From Plasmopara viticola (Eukaryota; Oomycota; Peronosporomycetes; Peronosporales; Peronosporaceae), in contig MBPM02000018.1 of the NCBI GenBank assembly GCA_001695595.3, forward strand, positions 310,001-374,000: a stretch of DNA of 64,000 bases, read 5' to 3'. The stretch's first letter is position 1. The number at the start of each line of letters is the position of its first letter. Under the pieces are notes generated by a model that was not told the origin of the DNA, did not search any database, and worked only from the letters and a program-made list of their open reading frames with translations. The position numbers were made by a program, and so were the translations under genes. Below, one piece after another: positions 11,494 to 20,984 of this stretch.

Positions 11494-11990
11494 TTAGTTA
11501 ATTGGAAAGTGTACCCATCCTGACGTTTCATTACCACACGTACGCAAAGGAATAGTAGGCGCAATCGTTTTATTTGATCCTACCCATGGCGTCATCTTCG
11601 TATATTTGCAAGGTTTGACAGCTGCCGTCATACATGTGCTTTGTTTTTTTGCTACTTCTCCCACTCGACTTGTCGGCCTAAATAATTCGATTTCCGACTT
11701 GTCCCAAAGGTTTTGAAACCAAACTGCAGTAATTGGCTTGGTCGTTATGTCCCCCATAATGTCTTTCGTTGAGCGGAACTGCAACATCCTTGGCTATCAT
11801 CAAGCTTTATGCACATAAAGTGGTATTGAATGTCAATGTGCTTGGTGTCCTGTACGACTTCGGAGTCTTGGTTAGTGTAGTGGAGCCTTGATTTGCTCAC
11901 TGACCTTTTAATAGCTTCTTCGTTTGCCATCTCGGGATGATCACCAATCGAAAATCTTACTTGAGCACTAATTAGCAAAAACAAAGTATT
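11494..11990 (-). mobile_element. Copia RNase H tail, minus strand
   Basis: Minus-strand reading shows E-A-I-K-R-S-V-S-K-S-R, then D-T-K-H-I-D-I-Q-Y-H-F-M (H-I-D-I-R-Y-H-F in active copies) and R-S-T-K-D-I-M-G-D-I-T-T-K-P-I-T-A-V. Two overlapping open stretches (11745-11984 and 11494-11787) are joined by one frameshift. This is the 3' terminus of the polyprotein. It is flanked on both sides by LTR-like segments in the same orientation. Confidence 0.8.
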
Positions 11991-12115
11991 TTTCTAACGT
12001 CCTTTGTTTGCAATATTGTTTGCTACTCGTTTACTATATACTAGACTCACTATACTATACTGGCCAACCAGAAGGCAAACCGATCATAATCTGTCATTAC
12101 CATACGTACGTAAAG
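11991..12115 (-). repeat. Copia LTR-like segment
   Basis: Second same-orientation copy of the LTR motif set: GTCCTTTGTTTGCAATATTG, TTTGCTACTCGTTTACTATATACTAG, ACTATACTATACTGG and a CATTACCATACGTACGTAAAG box near 12090-12114 that matches CATTACCACACGTACGCAAAG near 11529-11549. It appears truncated: the RNase H domain upstream of it on this strand is missing. Confidence 0.55.
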
Positions 12116-12429
12116 ATTTATTTACGATTCTTGATCGAACTATGTTCTCTTGAGAAAGGGGTTGACCTAGACACTGTGAGTGGTAACTAGTCTGTTCGTC
12201 GGATCAAATATGCGACAAACATCTAGAAAAGTCAATATAACAAAGAGTAATCTCGATAAGACTTTTTAAGGTTGAAGACTTAAATATACCAAGTGAATAG
12301 CACTATGTACTCAGCGTAGCCACTTGTTTTTCATCTTGATCCGGTAACCCCGGACCAGTTAGCATCCGGGGCTTTTATCGTAGCTTAGTCAAAGTCCACT
12401 GCCGCGTCTCTTTGTGCCTCAGATTCAGC
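12116..12429. other. Spacer with no recognisable feature
   Basis: No coding motif was found. It separates minus-strand LTR-like sequence from plus-strand LTR-like sequence, so it marks an orientation switch. It may be eroded LTR/internal repeat DNA. Confidence 0.35.
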
Positions 12430-12620
12430 AAGTCAATGATGCGACGAATCAACAGTGACGTCATGGATTGGCACATCTAATATGATTGCACTTAAACGAG
12501 AAGATTATTGAGTTAGATGGTGGGTCGTTCTACTTTTGGCTTAGACTGGCTTTAAGGTAACAAATAGTTGTGAAATAAGGACCTTATAGACACAGTCACT
12601 TTGCATTTCGTCATCTTGTA
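12430..12620 (+). repeat. Copia LTR-like segment, plus strand
   Basis: Contains AGTGACGTCATGGATTGGC near 12449, a GATTGCACTTAAACGAGAAG box, GGACCTTATAGACACAG near 12579 and CACTTTGCATTTCGTCATC near 12597. The same boxes in the same order occur at 7432-7625, which supports an LTR. It is followed by an RNase H tail rather than by gag, so it is out of normal order. Confidence 0.55.
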
Positions 12621-12639
12621 TCTTTTCGTTACCATCGCG

Positions 12640-12905
12640 TTAGTCATTAATTCTATATTACATAAGCGAAAAATGCTCATCGACATCCGCTACCATTTCA
12701 TGCGCGAGAAAGTAAAGGACTGCCAACTTGTGCTGCAGCGTTGTCCAACGCACGACACGCTCGCAGATATTAACATCACGCTAACTACTGCTGAACAAAT
12801 TATAAAGATCTAAAATAAGTTGGAAACAAGTCACCAAAGCTGACGAGTCGAGTAAAAGTGTTGGCAAGAAGACGCCTCGACCAGCAAGCCACCAACCTTC
12901 GAGTA
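12640..12905 (+). mobile_element. Copia RNase H tail, plus strand
   Basis: The plus strand reads H-K-R-K-M-L-I-D-I-R-Y-H-F-M-R-E-K-V (about 12660-12715), then Q-L-V-L-Q-R-C-P-T-H-D-T-L-A-D-I. This is the last segment of the Copia RNase H. The block is open from 12601 to 12813. A broken LTR-like piece (about 12955-13095, with GTGGCTTGAAGATAGCAAATAG) follows. Confidence 0.7.
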
Positions 12906-12949
12906 CAGCTACTTAAGTGTCTGACGGCGGTTGTCAACCGTTGCGAGCA

Positions 12950-13100
12950 TACGAATATGACACGATAGGATGAATCTGCTTCTTCGATTGGCTGAAAGTA
13001 TATCTCAGAACTATTAAAACTTTGTGAGCTAGTACATAGTAAAGAAGTGGCTTGAAGATAGCAAATAGTTTTGCAAACTTAAAACCTTAATTGGCACTTT
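12950..13100 (+). repeat. Copia LTR-like remnant
   Basis: Has AAGTGGCTTGAAGATAGCAAATAG and AACTTAAAACCTTAATTGGCACTTTGCC (quoted in two parts), which parallel the LTR 3' part elsewhere. Neither end is defined. Confidence 0.4.
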
Positions 13101-13199
13101 GCCGTCTAAAGCTCACTTCGACTTATTGATTAATTATGTCTTGCTTGGTACCGATTGCAAGATATAAATTGTGCTGGCTCACGTAAGTCATATCAACAT

Positions 13200-15605
13200 C
13201 AACGCTTGGAGCTTGCTTGGTATGTTTAATTTTTTTGACAGTGCTGCCTGCGAGTACCAAGAAAATGGCATGGTAGTTTTGCATCAAGTAATGCAGTGGT
13301 TTGACTCAGAATTTCTGACCCCAGCTTGAGCATGAACTCGGTCAATGCTCTTGTTCCAATAGCGGGGCGACTGTTTCATACCGCACATTGATCGCTTGAG
13401 CTCCAAAAAAATCTCGGCATTCTTGGTTCACAAAGCCGTCCGGCTGCGCCATCCATCAATATGATTTCGCCTAACAGGCCATTAAGGAAGGCTCTCTTGC
13501 AAATTATCCAATGCATTGTGATATTTCACTTGGTGGCCAAGCTAAGCAGAATCCTTATCGTGATAAGAATCCTGGCTACCGTCGCAAACGTCTCATCATA
13601 GTCGATGCCGGATTTCTGTGAAAAGACTTTGGCTGCAAGACGCGCCTTGAACCTTTCAATTTTCCCGTCTTAATTCTCTTTACATAGAACAACCATCTAC
13701 ATCCAGTCGTCTTGCGTCCCTTCGATAATGGCACAGTTTCCCATGTGTTTTTATGCAGTAATTTGACCTCGAGTCACACGCTACCTTCATCTTGGTCGAC
13801 TCATATGAAGACGGCATTTCTTCTTTATATCCATGGCGTTAGCTTTTAGCGATCTGGTGCTGCCGACATCTCTACAAAATCTCGAACTTGGTTGAAGGAT
13901 GTGGGGTGCTTGATTTTGGTGTTTCTGTTGCTGTCTGGTGTTTCTATTGCTGTCGTTTTTTGCCGATCTAACCGTCTACATCTGAAGTCGTCGCTTCTGC
14001 CTGTTGTGAGAATAAATCAGTAGCATCTTCATCTTCAATGACAGCTTTTTTATTGCAGCGGTTGCGCTTCCCGGTGTCAAAACTTCTCCCATATGCTTGG
14101 CATCGAGTCTAACTAGCACACGACACGCTTGTAGCGCCTCGAAGAAAACACTGCAGCGTATCGACCTAGCGTCAAACTAAATGCATTTTTTTCGGAAGCT
14201 GTGATGAGCACGACACATCCAAATACCTTAAGTTTTGCCAGCAATGGCTTTTTACAGGTACAAATTTTCCACCAACGTTCAGTTATGCGCTCAGCAACTC
14301 CATTTGGCTGTGGAGTGTACGGCGGAGTTAACTTTGCACCGTTCCTCGGTTACTGCAGAACTTGGTCGTTTTGTGCGAGGGTTTTGCGCCACCATTGTAA
14401 TTGCGAAGCAATTCTAAATATACCCGAATTTCAGTATGCGTTTCAGTTAGCGCAACATAATCAGCAAACTTGACAGCAACATCAGACTTGTTACGCAACA
14501 AAAAGACCATCCGGAAGCGTAATTTGTGAAGAAATGTAGCAAAGCATCACTTCCTACGAAAAGTAGGCGTCTACATGTGGTCACAAACATCACAGCGAAT
14601 TATATACAGCACTTGTTTGCTCGGTTAAGCGACGACTTGATGAAGCTTGTACGCCTTTGTTTGCCAAGCAAACATCCGTCACACGCCTCTTATTGCTCAA
14701 CGGACGCAATATTTATGCCATTTTCGTACTTTTTCTCAAAAATCGCATTCAGATCACTAAAGCCTGTGTGAACAAGTCAAATGGGCCAGAGATACAAAGT
14801 GGTGCTCCCATGTCACTCCATCAAGCTTGTCACATTTGCCATCTTAGCAAAAATTGGTGTCATGGCGAGCACCCAGCTATCGTCGAAGACTTTTGTTTTA
14901 GCAAATTCACCATCTACGACATCCTTTGTAAAACGGCTTACCGATATCATTTTTTTTTCGGAATGTGTCACACCTGTTAGCACACCTTTCTTGACTCCGC
15001 GTCGTTTTTTGCATTGATGTCACTTTGCCAGCCATTCTGACCGCTTAAACAACACCGTCATCACCAATGTGTTTGTCCACCAGAGACAAAACCTCGTGAT
15101 TTTCCATATCCTTCTGTCTGCACGTCATCTGCTGAGTTGCTCTCGAGTCTACGATCCAAACACAGCTTAGCTCAGTAGCATATGAGTCGCCAAACACCAA
15201 AGACATAAATTTGCTAGACTCATCTTCGGCTTGTGCGGCATTTGCTTGCTGCGGCCTTTACTTGCTGTGGCCTTTGCCGCTATACAATAGTACGGATTTA
15301 CACTGGGCACTTGGCAATCCAATGCCTTTTGTTCCCACAGTAATGACAAGACTCACTTGTCTTTGCCTGTACAGATTGCCTCTTACGCTTGTTGCTACCA
15401 TCGATCATAATTTTTTAACCTTGGCTGCGCGCGGCTTCATCCATACCGCCACCTGGTTTCTTTCCCTTCATGTCCTCGTGAAGTACTTGAAACGTCACGA
15501 GCTCCCTCGACAACGAGTCAACACGTGACTCCAGTGCCGCAGTGAGGAATTGGTACAACTAACTCAACTTGCTTAAAAGTGTGATTACGAAGTCATCACG
15601 TGCAA
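13200..15605 (-). mobile_element. Ty1/Copia element, gag end to RT, minus strand
   Basis: From 15600 downward: the gag end (L-E-S-R-V-D-S-L-S-R-E-L-V-T, H-E-D-M-K-G-K-K), a basic tail near 15400 and a knuckle-like C-H-Y-C-G-N-K-R/A-H-W-I-A-K near 15340-15300. Then protease I-V-D-S-R-A-T-Q-Q-M-T at 15155-15115 (D-S-G changed to D-S-R), GAG-pre-integrase at about 15000-14790, integrase core with L-L-R-N-K-S-D-V at 14505-14330, integrase C-terminus to about 14060, and a linker to 13790. The RT entry and the P-D-G-F-V-N-Q block end near 13420-13260. Stops and shifts are frequent. The 5' gag is lost at the 15605 junction, where the strand changes. Confidence 0.8.
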
Positions 15606-17110
15606 CTTGCGGCCGACGGTATTATTCAAGCACTTATTATGGGTGACACCATCAAGAGCATGCCATCTTCGCGTGAGATTGGCATATCCCCGAGCTTTTG
15701 CACATTTTTTTTTCCGTCGGCCGTTTTACTAAGGGTATCAGTCCGGTGACGTTCGAGAGCGACGGCTACGCGCAAGCAAAGCTTTCGTTGGAAACATGGT
15801 TCCCAAGAAGGCAAAGAACTGTTTTAGCTGTGGATGAGGTCAACTATCACACACGAGGCCAATGTGATCAGTTTGTCGGGATGCCATGGGGACATAACAT
15901 CGTATTTCTGACAACTTCGACTTGATCACATTGGCCGACAAGATGCCATTGCCAAAAGGGGCTATGGCACTGGTATCGACTTGACCTCGGTAAGTTCTGG
16001 AAAGTTTTGCAACGGTTGTGCGGTTGATAAACAGACAAGAGCTAGCTGTATGAACGTATTCCCAAGTTGCACCAAATAAGTTGTACAAATATCTAAACTC
16101 GGTGGCAAGCGCTATTTCGTCACGTTCATCGACGGTAAATCAAACATTTATATCGTTTATCTGCTGAAAAGCAATTTTGAGGTGGCCGGAAAGATTTTCA
16201 ACTTTGTTGCACTGGCCGAGACACAGATGAAGAATAACAATAGTGATGAGTGTACTTCTAGCACAATGGCCCAGTCCTATGCGAGCGTGGCAACATTATT
16301 AAAGGTTCACGCTCCTGTACATTCCTCAGCTGGATGGGGTTGCTGAACGAATAAATTGTATGCTTGTAAAATGCGCTCGCTGCATGATGGAACATGCTGG
16401 TTTATTTAAGTCATACAGGGGCATAGCAGTGATGACGGCCACGTTTATTTGGAATCGATGTCCAACATGTGTTGTCAGTCATGACAAGTCACCACACCAA
16501 AATTAGACGTGCAAAAAACCACTGCTAGCGAATCCCAAGATACTCGGCTCCACGCGTACGTTCAGATCCCAAAACAGCAGCGCTCAAAACTAGACGCTCG
16601 ATCAGCACGCTGTAAGCTTCTAGATTATTCAGGAAATGGAAACGTGCACCAATTCCAAGAAATAGACAGCGTTGGTTTGTTGGTTAGCCGCGATGCGCAA
16701 TTTAAGGCATATTTGATAGTGAAAGACAAAGCTGCAAAGTGAAGTCACCATTCAAGACGATTAAGTAAGTGATGACTCTTTGCAGTCCAATGGAATCAAT
16801 TAAGAAATGCCCACCACATCCAAGTCGGCGATGAAAATGAGCGACGCAGCAAAGCGGATAAAAGGCTGAAAATTGGAGATGGAGTCGCTTCTCGAGAGCA
16901 AGACCTTGACGCTCGTGACGCTGACTTCAAAACGTAAACCGATTGGCAGTAGAAATGTGTTTTGAGTAGAGAAAATCAAGCTGGTGAAATCCCACCAGGG
17001 TGATAACATTATAGTTTATCATGTACGCTTTGGAGTACGTCATGTGCTACGTTGCACCAGAGCCAACTAACCAGACGCAGCTACACTAGTATCCACGCCA
17101 GCCGAAAAGA
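15605..17110 (+). mobile_element. Copia GAG-pre-integrase, integrase and RT-entry relic
   Basis: Plus strand: an L-A-A/D-G-I-I-Q-A-L block at 15610, F-S-V-G-R-F-T-K-G near 15712-15735, H-L-R-L-D-H-I-G-R and N-G-C-A-V-D-K-Q (zinc-binding HHCC remnant) at 15915-16035. Integrase core Y-F-V-T-F-I-D-G-K-S lies near 16110-16145, with the integrase C-terminus after a deletion. An open stretch at 16509-16742 ends in V-S-R-D-A-Q-F, and RT entry E-M-P-T-T-S-K-S-A-M-K near 16806. The element ends in a short tandem repeat near 17122. No LTR was seen. Confidence 0.75.
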
Positions 17111-17121
17111 GCAAATCAACA

Positions 17122-17169
17122 GCGTCTTCTCCAATCTGCGTCTTCTCCAATCTGCGTCTTCTCCAATCT
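17122..17169. repeat. 16-bp tandem repeat, three copies
   Basis: The unit GCGTCTTCTCCAATCT occurs three times in a row without a mismatch (17122-17137, 17138-17153, 17154-17169). It lies at the decayed 3' edge of the plus-strand Copia fragment. Perfect identity suggests a recent slippage or replication event. Confidence 0.95.
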
Positions 17170-17412
17170 GGGCTAGCTTGACATGAACGCTTGACCTTGC
17201 GTGTGCGTCGCTTTAACGACGTCACCACTTTACTATTTACGTTTCCTGTCCGCGTAAAGAAATCGAGACACCGAGAGTTCCCACGTTAGCAAGTCTGAAC
17301 GAGATTCTAATGCTGTAGTCAGGAGCGCAAATGAGGTGTTTAATCTTACCAGAAACATGATTACTACACTGGCTCACCAGCTTTTCAGCTTACTCATGTA
17401 CCTCAGCCATTA

Positions 17413-17790
17413 TCACCTCCACTCATTGTCGTGAAGAAGCGTCGACGGGGGAAAAAGCTGTAAGTCAAATGCATTTTCGAAACGAGATGTCAAGCGCGAC
17501 CATGTAACGTGTCCATCGTCAGCCGACCAGACCAGAGGCAGTTGCAAATCTTCCAGCGCATGACAGATGATCGTCATGGCCTTGCGAGACTTTCTCTCGA
17601 TCGCAGGTTGGACTAGCGTGGTGACGTAGTGCTGAAGCTTGTCTTCCCCAAAGACGACCATCCGAAGATTGCGTTTAATTAGCACCATCTTCATTTTGAA
17701 CCTCCATGTGATTGTCGATAGAGATGTCCATTGCAAAGGCGTAGTCGTATTCAGGGGCAGAAGTTGTGGGGCTTGAGCTCTTAATCTAAT
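17413..17790 (-). mobile_element. Copia gag N-terminal half, minus strand
   Basis: An open minus-strand reading (17820 to 17413) contains T-I-T-W-R-F-K-M-K-M-V-L-I-K-R, D-K-L-Q-H-Y-V-T-T-L, E-R-K-S-R-K-A-M-T-I-I-C and L-P-L-V-W-S-A. This matches the conserved gag core of the other copies in the window. It is one of the few gag pieces with an unbroken frame. The C-terminus with knuckle is missing. Confidence 0.75.
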
Positions 17791-17819
17791 GAAAAAGTCA
17801 AAGTGCGCCCTAAATGACA

Positions 17820-17965
17820 AAATGCAAAGTAAGTATATTTAAGGTCCTTAGCTCGCAAAACAATTTGCTACCTCTAACCCACTTATTTGCTATTTACTAT
17901 CAATCGAAAAGCATACCCATCCTGACATGTCATATTTATTTGATCGTAACGTTTGACAATTGCCG
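17820..17965 (-). repeat. Copia LTR-like segment
   Basis: Contains TATATTTAAGGTCCTTAGCTC, AATTTGCTACCTCTAACCCAC and CATACCCATCCTGACATGTC, shared with 11388-11530 and 37498-37625. It sits upstream of the minus-strand gag at 17413-17790, the expected position for a 5' LTR. Confidence 0.55.
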
Positions 17966-18019
17966 TCAGACACATGAGAAGTTTTGCTCCAGCGGTCGGT
18001 GGTCAAGCAAGACGTATTT

Positions 18020-18590
18020 TTACCAACAATGACAAGTGGGGCAATTACGATGCGGCGGAATGAGTTTGCAAGCAAATTCTTACACAAGTTCAAGATGAAT
18101 GACAGTAATCCCATCGAGACACCTTAAGATCCGGGTCTCAAGCTGATTAAAACTATATCTGAAGACGGTTCTAGGCACGACGTGACCATGGCTGAATTAT
18201 CCTGTCGAAATGCAGCTGGCTGCATTATGTATCTCATGCAATGTACCTTGAACCAGCAATGTTGGAACTCAGCCAATTAACTACAAATCTGTGACCGATT
18301 TATTGGCAAGCGCTCAAGCGAGGTTTTGGATATATTTAAAGTACAAGGAGACATGTCAATGGGTTTAAAGCTTGCTGCAATGATGGAATTTGAAGTTTCT
18401 CGGATGCAAAGTGGGCCGAAGATATTGTGACAAGAAGAAGCACAAGTGGACATGCGGTAATGATGGATGGCAGGTCATTATCTGAAGAAGCAAGGAGCAG
18501 CGTACGGTTGCACTGTCATCTGCGAAAGTTGAATGCATGGCGCTATCAGAATCGGCACAAGAGGCAATATGACTAAAGTTTTTCTTGAGC
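18020..18590 (+). mobile_element. Copia RT tail and RNase H relic
   Basis: Plus strand shows an R-R-N/x-E-F-A-S-K-F-L-H-K-F-K-M-N block near 18050-18100, a decayed P-D-L/x-A-A region and the RNase H F-S-D-A-K-W-A-E-D-I-V-T-R-R-S-T-S-G-H block at 18395-18450. Stops are numerous. It starts abruptly beside a minus-strand LTR-like segment. Confidence 0.7.
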
Positions 18591-18714
18591 GAACTAGGTC
18601 CTCCCCCCTTCCTCTGCCTTTGCCACCATAATCACGTCCACGCCAAGCCAAGTTAATAAGATTGAACGCACAAATTTCAGAAGTGAAAGTCATAATGCAG
18701 TAATGTCGAGAAGA

Positions 18715-20080
18715 ATGATTTGTTGGGCGTGGCAAGTGGCAAGATCAACTTGAAGCAATACGTCGCTTTTCTGGACCAAGAAAGCTTTGACAGAAAGTTA
18801 CGCAAGGCGTTTGCAATCATCATTTTTGCGATAAAACATTCGCAGCTGCCACTGAATCGTTCAGCGAAAGGCGCGCATAATGCATGGTAAAGGATCGAAA
18901 GACATTTTGAAAAGAAAAGTCTCGCCAATCGACTTTTTCTTCGTCGACGTTTCCTGACAGCAACGATGGACTAAGGTAGTGATGTTCTACAGCACATCAT
19001 CAAGTTGAAGACATTGGCGAAGCAGCTTGGTACGATCGGGGGCGAGTCAGCAAGGCACGTCTGTTATTCAAAAGCTTTTCAAGAAAACATAGCCTAAATT
19101 ACGACGAGACCTTCGCGCCAGCTGCAGAACTCACTTCGATCTGGTATCTGCTCAGTTTGGCAACCAAATACAGTCTCACCGTCCATCATATGGATGAAAG
19201 ATCGGCTTGCTCTTACGGCTGCTAGATGAGGAAACTTACATGAAGCAGTCGGATGAGCGACGGCATTTACAAGAACTATGTGTGCAGCTTCGGCCATATT
19301 TAGATCGTCGATTGTTGGTTTCACATCACGTTAAATGTGAAACCAACGATCGACGATCTAAATTTCAAGAAGTGCGTGTCGATCCAGTGCGCTTTCATAA
19401 AGCATGACAGTCAAGACAGGACTTTGTTGTGCTTGACTTCGATGACTTGATCCTCGCAAATAGCTGCGATAAAATGCTAAAAGTCAATAAGCAGGCGCTA
19501 AGTAAACGGTTTGAGATGACCGACATGGTCAAGCTGGGATGAGAATCATAATAAACAATACAAGCAGGAGAGTTACGATGCGGCAGACCAAGTTTGCAAA
19601 CGATACCCTGGAAAAGAGGATGAACAAAAGCAAACCCGTACGAATGCCACAAAATCCAGATCTCAAGCTGATAAAATCATTGTGCAAAGATGGCCACAAG
19701 CATAATGTGAAAATGGCGTGTGTGCTATACCGGAATATATGTGGGCTGTCTCACGCATCTTCTTGTCGGCACGCGTCCGGACCTCGCAGCAGCAGTGGGA
19801 AAGCTTAGCCAGTTTGCGCGAAACTGTGCCCGACTCGTTGGCAAATTCTCAAGAGGGCAGAGGAAGTACTTGGTCATGGGCGTCAGACCCATGTCCAACA
19901 TACTGCCAGGCACGTAAAATGGTTTTTAGATACGTGCAAGAACAAATACGCATGACATGGAGATTTAAGCTCAATATAAGAAGGAGTTCGAAACTATTCT
20001 GTGCAGATTGGGCAGGCGATGTGGAAACGTGGCGAACCACAAGTGACTATGCATTCAAATATGAGTATAGGATGTCTTAG
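18715..20080 (+). mobile_element. Chimeric Copia: gag fused to RT and RNase H
   Basis: Gag (about 18720-19045; H-S-Q-L-P-L-N-R-S-A-K, H-F-E-K-K-S-L-A-N-R) runs straight at about 19050 into RT (K-A-R-L-L-F-K-S-F-S, L-N-Y-D-E-T-F-A-P-A, near 19053-19125). Protease and integrase are therefore deleted. RT continues with Y-S-L-T-V-H-H-M-D, is interrupted by a 29-bp foldback (19298-19363), then shows N-F-K-K-C-V-S and D-F-D-D-L-I-L-A near 19435-19455. V-G-T-R-P-D-L-A-A-A-V-G lies near 19765-19800, a 64-bp insertion at 19819-19882, and RNase H C-A-D-W-A-G-D-V-E-T near 20002-20035. Many stops. Confidence 0.8.
19298..19363. repeat. 29-bp inverted repeat with 8-nt spacer (foldback)
   Basis: Arms 19298-19326 and 19335-19363 are reverse complements over 29 bases with one difference (T/C, giving a G-T pair in RNA), around the spacer CACGTTAA. 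The right arm keeps the Copia RT frame leading into N-F-K-K-C. The left arm does not fit the expected RT and looks like an inverted copy of the right arm. Confidence 0.97.
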
Positions 20081-20084
20081 CTGT

Positions 20085-20560
20085 AGAAGTAAGACACAGC
20101 AGACAGTAGTGTTCGCCAAAAGACGTCTCGACCAGCATGTCATCGGCCGATAAAGTAATACTACGCAAGTGTTCACAGCGGCTGTCAGATGTTCTGGATA
20201 TACGAAGATGACGCCATCGATGAGCTCGCTGGGTGCCTTTCTGGGCATCTTCAGCAGCTTGTCATTTTTACGTGCAATCACCAAGCTATTAGGGTAAAGT
20301 GCCACAAGGTTCAATTTATCGTCCTTTCGCTTGCCGTAAATACAATGGTCTGCATCACCCTTCGTGAAATTTGATTCCGGCATGAACGCGTCAATTGTCG
20401 GGTCCTAATTCGCGGTGACTACTTCAAACCATAGAGATGTGGAAGACGTGATTCAGATTGACATCGTCAATTATATTGTACAATGTAAACATCCTCGTCC
20501 AGAATGCCGTTGAGAAAAGCTGTCTTTATTGAAAGAGGTCACTTGAGCAGCAGATGACAA
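20085..20560 (-). mobile_element. Copia RT relic, minus strand
   Basis: Minus strand from 20545 downward: K-T-A-F-L-N-G-I-L-D-E-D-V-Y-I-V-Q at about 20540-20485, then L-N/P-E-S-N-F-T-K-G-D-A-D-H-C-I-Y and L-V-A-L-Y-P-N-S-L-V-I-A near 20390-20280. The catalytic Y-V-D-D-L is changed to Y-P-N-S-L, so it is inactive. It is open from 20383 to 19994 but the last part is antisense of the neighbouring plus-strand RNase H. Confidence 0.75.
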
Positions 20561-20984
20561 AAAACAAAGTGAACATTGTTGTGGGATACCGGTTGGAGTA
20601 CCAATAAGTAAACCTTAAAGTCGATCGTGCGTAAGTATAGTGTTCTTCCGATAATTAAACGCATAGGATGATCTATAAATGCTTTATATGTGAATTAGGT
20701 AGCTTAGAGCAAAACCCACAAATAAATTCACTTCCAAATGCTCCTTCTCCTGCACAAGTCGTCGGCACTTTACAACGTAGACTTCCTTCGCATACTTTTT
20801 CTTCCTCGTCCAGTACTCAGCTTTATGCCCTCTGTCAAAAATACCGCTTTTAAGACATTATTTTGGGAAGACTGGTCGTCCTTGTCGGATACCTTTCTAC
20901 TTGGTAAGACTAAGTGGTTTGACCTGGAAGGATGTATAGCGTATGGTTGGTACCAATTGATATCTTAATACAGCATGCCAGGTA
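20561..20984. other. No recognisable gene
   Basis: Two overlapping plus-strand readings (20668-20853 and 20738-20968) show no domain I recognise. The position just before a Copia RT of a different lineage suggests repeat-derived DNA; this is inference. Confidence 0.3.

Noticed and set aside
12601..12813. Plus-strand reading starting with a hydrophobic N-terminus like a signal peptide
   Set aside because: The following residues are the R-Y-H-F-M-R-E-K tail of Copia RNase H; the hydrophobic start is LTR sequence.
17122..17169. A CRISPR-like array
   Set aside because: The repeats are head to tail with no spacers and lie in a eukaryotic transposon relic.
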